From PBB1 sp040400875 (lineage in GTDB: Bacteria > Pseudomonadota > Gammaproteobacteria > Burkholderiales > Burkholderiaceae_C): a DNA stretch of 64,000 bases. The translations under genes and the position numbers were made by a program. The stretch covers positions 1 through 64,000 of the forward strand of contig JBBAPK010000007.1 in NCBI GenBank assembly GCA_040400875.1, given 5' to 3'. Positions 59,956 through 64,000 of this stretch are shown piece after piece. The notes below the pieces were generated by a model that worked only from the letters and a program-made list of their open reading frames with translations, was not told the origin of the DNA and searched no databases. How positions within the stretch are numbered: position 1 is the stretch's first letter; the number at the start of each line of letters is the position of its first letter.

Positions 59956-61146
59956 TCAGTGCGCAGCGGCGGTATCAGCCGTCGAGCCTGCGACCACCCA
60001 GCGCACGGCCACGAACGCCACCGTCATGCAAAACGCCAGATAGATCGCCAAGGGCATGGGCGTGCCATTTGAAAACCAGGCCATCAAGGCGCTGCTCAGG
60101 CAGCCCATGAGGATTTGCAGACAACCCAACAAGGCACTGGCTGCACCGGCATGGTCGCGAAATGGCCTCAGGGCCAAGGTCACACAGTTGGCGAACACGA
60201 CGCCCGCCGCAAGGTAAGTGATGCAAAACGGCACAGCCACGGCCCACAGCGTGATCGGGCCCACCAACGACAGCACCAGCATGAGCAAGGCGCCGAACAG
60301 CGACAGCCACAAGCCCGCCTTGACGAGATCTTCTTCATCGTGCTTCTTCAGCAACAAGATGTTCAGCAGATTTCCCGCCAGATAGAACACCGCGGTGAAC
60401 ATGATGACCAGGCCATACCGCTGCGGACTCAGCCCCAACTCCCTGACGTACAGGATGGGTGAGGCCGTCATGTAGGCCGCCGAATGGCTGAAGAACATCG
60501 CCGGCACGATCACGTAGCCGACATACCACCGGTTTCGCAGCAGCACGCCCATGGAAGCAAACATCTCGGCCCAGCTGAATTGGATGGCCGAGCCTTTTCG
60601 CGTTTCGGGAAGAAAAGCGAATGCCAGCCCAAAGCAAGCCAGCGTGAACACCAAGATGATCAGGAAGTTGGATTGCCAGTTCAGGTAGGTCTGCACATAG
60701 CCGCCGGCCACCGGGGCGATCATGGGAACCAGTGCCCAGGCGATCGACAGCCACACCGACACCTGCGCCAGCCGCTTGCCCTCGCAGGTGTCGCGTGCCA
60801 CCGCCCTCGGAATGACCAGACAAGCGCCAGCCGCAAAACCCTGAAGCAGCCGCCCGACGAGCAGTTGGGCGATCCCCGACGCAAAGAAGCACACCGCCGA
60901 TCCCAGCGCATAGAGCAACAGGGCCGGAAGAATGACCCTGCGGCGTCCCAACGCGTCCGACAGCGCGCCGTAGAACAGCTGCGACACCGCCATGCTCAGC
61001 AAAAACAGGCTCAGTGACAGCTCGATGTACTTGGATGCCACGCCCAGTTCGTTCGACATGGCGCTGAATGAAGGCAGGTACAAATCAGCACCCACCTGAC
61101 CCAGGATCACGAAGGTGATGGCCAGCGGGATGACCGCGCGGCTCAT
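59956..61146 (-). CDS. Bcr/CflA-type multidrug efflux MFS transporter
   Basis: A 396-residue permease with 12 hydrophobic segments. GQVGADLYLPSF at TM1, the loop FYGALSDALGRRRVI and the TM4-5 stretch GACLVIPRAVARDT are typical of the Bcr/CflA group (bicyclomycin and sulfonamide efflux). Start is uncertain: 61146 (MSRAVIPL) gives a clean TM1, while 61167 would overlap crcB by 11 bases. Last or second-last gene of the thrC-moeA-moaD-moaE-crcB operon. Confidence 0.85.
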   Translation of the reverse strand: MSRAVIPLAITFVILGQVGADLYLPSFSAMSNELGVASKYIELSLSLFLLSMAVSQLFYGALSDALGRRRVILPALLLYALGSAVCFFASGIAQLLVGRLLQGFAAGACLVIPRAVARDTCEGKRLAQVSVWLSIAWALVPMIAPVAGGYVQTYLNWQSNFLIILVFTLACFGLAFAFLPETRKGSAIQFSWAEMFASMGVLLRNRWYVGYVIVPAMFFSHSAAYMTASPILYVRELGLSPQRYGLVIMFTAVFYLAGNLLNILLLKKHDEEDLVKAGLWLSLFGALLMLVLSLVGPITLWAVAVPFCITYLAAGVVFANCVTLALRPFRDHAGAASALLGCLQILMGCLSSALMAWFSNGTPMPLAIYLAFCMTVAFVAVRWVVAGSTADTAAAH

Positions 61147-61156
61147 GCGCGCGGGC

Positions 61157-61552
61157 TCAACGGCCATAAGGCAGCGATTCGATCAGCCGGAAGCCCACTG
61201 CACAAAACAGCAGCGCGCCGAGCAAATGGGCCAGCGCGTGCGCAGCCGCCCAGCCGAAGTCGCCACGATGCAAAAAGCTGAGCGACTCGCCGGAAAACGA
61301 CGAAAAAGTGGTCAGGCCACCCAGGAATCCGGTCATGAGCAGCAGCCGCAGCGTCTCGTTGGGCCAGCGGGCAAACCACGCCAGCGCCATGCCGATCAGC
61401 AAGCCGCCCACGCAGTTGACCACCAGCGTGCCCAGCGGAAGGCCTTCCCAGCTTTCGTTGAGCCACAGCTGCACTCGCCAGCGCGACACGCCACCGACCG
61501 CCGACCCCACGGCGACGGCGAAAATCTGGATCCAGGGCACGGTCTGCATCAT
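61157..61552 (-). CDS. crcB: Fluoride channel FluC (CrcB)
   Basis: A 131-residue four-helix membrane protein exporting fluoride as a dimer. The signatures are GGVSRWRVQLWL, GTLVVNCVGGLLIGM and GFLGGLTTFSSFSGES, the last carrying the polar track and Phe residues of the pore. Its ATG overlaps the moaE stop (ATGA). No fluoride riboswitch is present because it is inside an operon. Confidence 0.93.
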   Translation of the reverse strand: MMQTVPWIQIFAVAVGSAVGGVSRWRVQLWLNESWEGLPLGTLVVNCVGGLLIGMALAWFARWPNETLRLLLMTGFLGGLTTFSSFSGESLSFLHRGDFGWAAAHALAHLLGALLFCAVGFRLIESLPYGR

Positions 61553-62031
61553 CGAGTGGCCTCAGGGTTGACAGGATCGGTCGGGTTCCAGCGCGCCAGC
61601 GCTGCTTCGTCGCTCACTCGTGCGTCGACCCAGCGCGTGCCCTGCGGCGTGGTTTCCTTCTTCCAAAAGGGTGCTTGCGTCTTCAGGTGATCCATCAGGA
61701 ACTCGCAGGCGGCAAACGCCGAGCCTCGGTGAGCTGAGCCGACCGCCACCAGCACGATCTGATCTTGCGGCTGCAGCAAGCCCACGCGGTGAATGATGCG
61801 CACGCCGCGAATGTCGAAGCGCGCGCGGGCCTCATCCACGCTGGCACTGATGGCCGCTTCGGTCATGCCGGGGCAGTGCTCGAGTTCCATCGCACTGACC
61901 TCGCTGCCGTCGTTGCGGTCGCGCACGCAGCCCACAAAAGCCACCACCGCACCCACTGCGGAATCGCCTGCGCGCAGCGCTGCAACCTCGACGCCGAGAT
62001 CGAAGTCCTCGGTCTGGATGCGGATGCTCAC
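61549..62031 (-). CDS. moaE: Molybdopterin synthase catalytic subunit
   Basis: A 160-residue subunit that transfers sulfur from the MoaD C-terminus to precursor Z. It starts at GTG 62031 (MSIRIQTEDFDLG); an upstream ATG frame has no family similarity. AVVAFVGCVRDRNDG, MELEHCPGM and the catalytic-Lys region FLMDHLKTQAPFWKKE are conserved. It lies 20 bases after moaD. Confidence 0.95.
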   Translation of the reverse strand: MSIRIQTEDFDLGVEVAALRAGDSAVGAVVAFVGCVRDRNDGSEVSAMELEHCPGMTEAAISASVDEARARFDIRGVRIIHRVGLLQPQDQIVLVAVGSAHRGSAFAACEFLMDHLKTQAPFWKKETTPQGTRWVDARVSDEAALARWNPTDPVNPEATR

Positions 62032-62051
62032 GGCGTGCCCTGCTGCTGGCT

Positions 62052-62303
62052 TCAGCCGCCGGTCAGCGGCGGGAAGAACGCCACTTCGGCGCCTTCGGTG
62101 ACCACGGCGGACTCTTCGCAGATCACGTGGTTCAAGGCGCAACGCCGCCCCTGACCGCGCACGAGAGCGCGTGCATGGTCGGCGCTGTCGCCCATCAGCC
62201 GGTCACGCAACTCGCCCACGGTGATACCGACTGGCACATCGATCACCTCGTGCTCGCCGAGCACCTCGCGGATGGCCGCGAAATAACGCAGGTTGACCTT
62301 CAT
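62052..62303 (-). CDS. moaD: Molybdopterin synthase sulfur carrier subunit
   Basis: An 83-residue ubiquitin-like protein ending FFPPLTGG; the terminal Gly-Gly is thiocarboxylated. The N-terminus is MKVNLRYFAAIREVLG. Overlaps moeA by four bases and precedes moaE. Confidence 0.95.
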   Translation of the reverse strand: MKVNLRYFAAIREVLGEHEVIDVPVGITVGELRDRLMGDSADHARALVRGQGRRCALNHVICEESAVVTEGAEVAFFPPLTGG

Positions 62304-63565
62304 GACAGCAGCTGCGCAAAGTCGAGGAAGCGCACCGCGTCGCCGGCACGGATGACACCGCCCTCGGGGTTGTCAACCAGGCCGTCAGCCCACACGGCTG
62401 AGGTGAGCACGCCCGAGCCCTGGTTCGCAAACAGGTCGAGGCCGCCGCCGGGGTTACGCCGCACGCGCAGAAATTCACGCCGCCGATCGGGGCGCGGCCA
62501 GTCGAAGTCTGCCCGCATCGGCAGGCTGTGCGGCAACACATCGGCGGCACCTTGCAAGCGCAGCAGCAGCGGCCTGACCACCAGCAAGAAGGTCACAAAG
62601 CTCGACACCGGGTTGCCCGGCAGCCCGACGAACCAAGCGTGGGAAGGCGCAGCCTGTGGCAAGTCGCGGCGCACCTGCCCGAAGGCCAGCGGCTTGCCCG
62701 GCTTGATGGCCATCTGCCACAGGTCGATGTGCCCCTCGGCCGCCACGGCGGGACGGATGTGGTCTTCATCGCCGACCGACACGCCGCCGCTGGTGAGGAT
62801 GAGGTCGTGATCGCGTACGGCCGCGCGCAGCGCGGCGCGGGTCGCATCGAGCTGATCGGGCACGATGCCCAGATCAGTGCAATGGCATCCCAGCGACTCG
62901 ATCAGCGCCTTGAGGGTGTAGCGGTTGGAGTTGTAGATCGCCCCGGGCTTCAAGGGCTCGCCCGGCATCACCAGTTCATCGCCGGTGGACAGCAGCGCCA
63001 CACGAACACGCGGCGTCACCTCGAGCGTGGCCGCACCTACCGAAGCCGCCAGACCCAGCGCCTGCGGCGTCAAACGCGCACCGCGCCGCAGCACCACCGC
63101 ACCCGAGCTCACGTCTTCGCCACGGCGGCGTATCCACTGACCGATGGGCGGCACGGCGTCGATGCGAACGCGCTCGCCATCGACAGCGGTGCACTGTTCC
63201 TGCATCACCACCGCGTCAGCGCCTGCGGGCAACTGGCCCCCGGTGAAGATGCGCGCCGCCGTGCCTGCGAGCAAGGGTGCCGCGATCGCGCCGGCCGCAA
63301 TGCGCTGGCTGAGCGGCAACGTGATCCCGGACTCGCTCACATCGGCCGCACGCAGCGCGTAACCGTCCATCGCGGTGTTGTCGGCGGGCGGCACATCGAT
63401 CAGCGAACGCAAGTCGGCCGCCAGGATGCGCCCGCGGGCCTCGAAGGTCGACACGCGCTCAGCCGCGTCGATCGGCAACGGCACCACCGCCTGCAGCACG
63501 CGCTCTAGCGCCTCGTCGAGCTTCATCAAGGGCGGGCGCGTCACGGTCGCAACCGGCTTCGTCAC
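62300..63565 (-). CDS. moeA: Molybdopterin molybdenumtransferase
   Basis: A 421-residue enzyme inserting molybdenum into molybdopterin-AMP. PPADNTAMDGYALRAADV, RIFTGGQLPAGADAVVMQE, the STGDELVMPGEPL substrate region and ILTSGGVSVGDEDH are conserved, as is FVGLPGNPVSSFVTF. It overlaps both thrC (upstream) and moaD (downstream) by four bases. Confidence 0.96.
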   Translation of the reverse strand: MTKPVATVTRPPLMKLDEALERVLQAVVPLPIDAAERVSTFEARGRILAADLRSLIDVPPADNTAMDGYALRAADVSESGITLPLSQRIAAGAIAAPLLAGTAARIFTGGQLPAGADAVVMQEQCTAVDGERVRIDAVPPIGQWIRRRGEDVSSGAVVLRRGARLTPQALGLAASVGAATLEVTPRVRVALLSTGDELVMPGEPLKPGAIYNSNRYTLKALIESLGCHCTDLGIVPDQLDATRAALRAAVRDHDLILTSGGVSVGDEDHIRPAVAAEGHIDLWQMAIKPGKPLAFGQVRRDLPQAAPSHAWFVGLPGNPVSSFVTFLLVVRPLLLRLQGAADVLPHSLPMRADFDWPRPDRRREFLRVRRNPGGGLDLFANQGSGVLTSAVWADGLVDNPEGGVIRAGDAVRFLDFAQLLS

Positions 63566-64000
63566 ACGTGATCGACGAGATAGGCCTTGACTTGCTGCAC
63601 GTCAGCCGGCATCTCGGTGAAGCGCTTGGGCAGGTCTTCGATGCCGATCATCGAGGCCGGGCGTTCGGGATGCACGCCGATCGCCTCGACGATGGTCTCG
63701 GCGAATTTGGCCGGCAACGCCGTCTCGAGCACGATCATTGGCACACCCCAGTCAAGGTGCTCACGACCGACCTTCAGCCCGTCGGCGGTGTGCGTGTCGA
63801 TCACCACGCCAAAGCGGCGGTGGGTGTCGCGGATGGTGGCCAGCCGGTCGGCGTGGGTGCTGGTGCCCGAGACAAAGCCAAAGCTCGCGGTGCGCGAGAA
63901 CTCTTCGTCACTGACGGTGAACGAGCCGTGCTGCTCGACATCGGTCTTGAACAGTTGCTTCGTGCGCGCGCCATCGCGCCCGAGCAGGTCGAACACGAAG
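63562..64000 (-). CDS. thrC: Threonine synthase, C-terminal part
   Basis: The last 146 codons of threonine synthase, entering from the right edge with the 5' end outside. FKTDVEQHGSFTVSDEEF, IDTHTADGLKVGREHL, VPMIVLETALPAKFAETI and IGIEDLPKRF match the C-terminal domain of the beta-proteobacterial enzyme. The catalytic Lys and PLP site lie outside. First gene of the moa/moe operon as seen here. Confidence 0.92.
   Translation of the reverse strand, partial: FVFDLLGRDGARTKQLFKTDVEQHGSFTVSDEEFSRTASFGFVSGTSTHADRLATIRDTHRRFGVVIDTHTADGLKVGREHLDWGVPMIVLETALPAKFAETIVEAIGVHPERPASMIGIEDLPKRFTEMPADVQQVKAYLVDHV

Overview
The window looks like chromosomal DNA of a high-GC betaproteobacterium of the order Burkholderiales, most likely a phototrophic Comamonadaceae-type organism (Rhodoferax / Limnohabitans / Rubrivivax-like). 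This rests on magnesium-chelatase genes for bacteriochlorophyll (bchI, bchD, bchO), a Burkholderia-type QueE cysteine motif, the order ispF-ispD / mfd-serB, and the block thrC-moeA-moaD-moaE-crcB. No 16S gene is present, so the genus is an inference. One 100-N scaffold gap lies at 27278-27377. No CRISPR array, transposase or prophage was seen.

Layout. 1-4335: the end of ccmI converges on bchI-bchD-bchO. 4532-7565: a queuosine operon queC-queD-queE-queF in which QueD is a three-domain fusion. 7726-16764: six co-oriented genes with the subunit composition of a multi-subunit ATP-dependent ketone (acetophenone-type) carboxylase, ending in a CobW-type metallochaperone. 16845-19060: a solitary pstS with a Pho box and a PEP-CTERM surface protein. 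19169-26110: a membrane fatty-acid hydroxylase, a membrane/ATP-grasp fusion, a B12-type MerR photoreceptor candidate (CarH/LitR-like), an orphan histidine-phosphotransfer-like domain and a chemoreceptor. 26116-31682: a two-component FMN monooxygenase operon (MsuE-like reductase, flavin reductase, GST, aldehyde dehydrogenase, luciferase-like monooxygenase) with a divergent LysR regulator. 31851-33875: a CoA-transferase and a CitE-like lyase. 34183-38880: tRNA-Val, a SPOR-like protein, relA and a hydrolase. 38975-42793: bdhA, a SIMPL protein and an OmpR/EnvZ-like pair. 42775-44300: a glycosyltransferase island flanked by a 105-bp direct repeat of the envZ/ispF junction. 44234-49807: ispF, ispD, mfd, serB. 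49814-56320: an RraA-like protein, an MFS transporter and de novo NAD genes nadA, nadC, nadB with a ComFB-like protein. 56406-64000: clpB with a heat-shock promoter, a methyltransferase, and an overlapping operon thrC-moeA-moaD-moaE-crcB-MFS.

Most of the window is core metabolism: tetrapyrrole, queuosine, NAD, isoprenoid and molybdopterin synthesis, the stringent response, and repair. Accessory character is clearest in the carboxylase cluster, the monooxygenase cluster and the glycosyltransferase insertion. Best candidates for something undescribed are the triple-QueD protein, the repeat-flanked island, the light-sensor variant with its orphan partner, the 7-TM/ATP-grasp fusion, and a possible RNA pseudoknot in the mfd leader.
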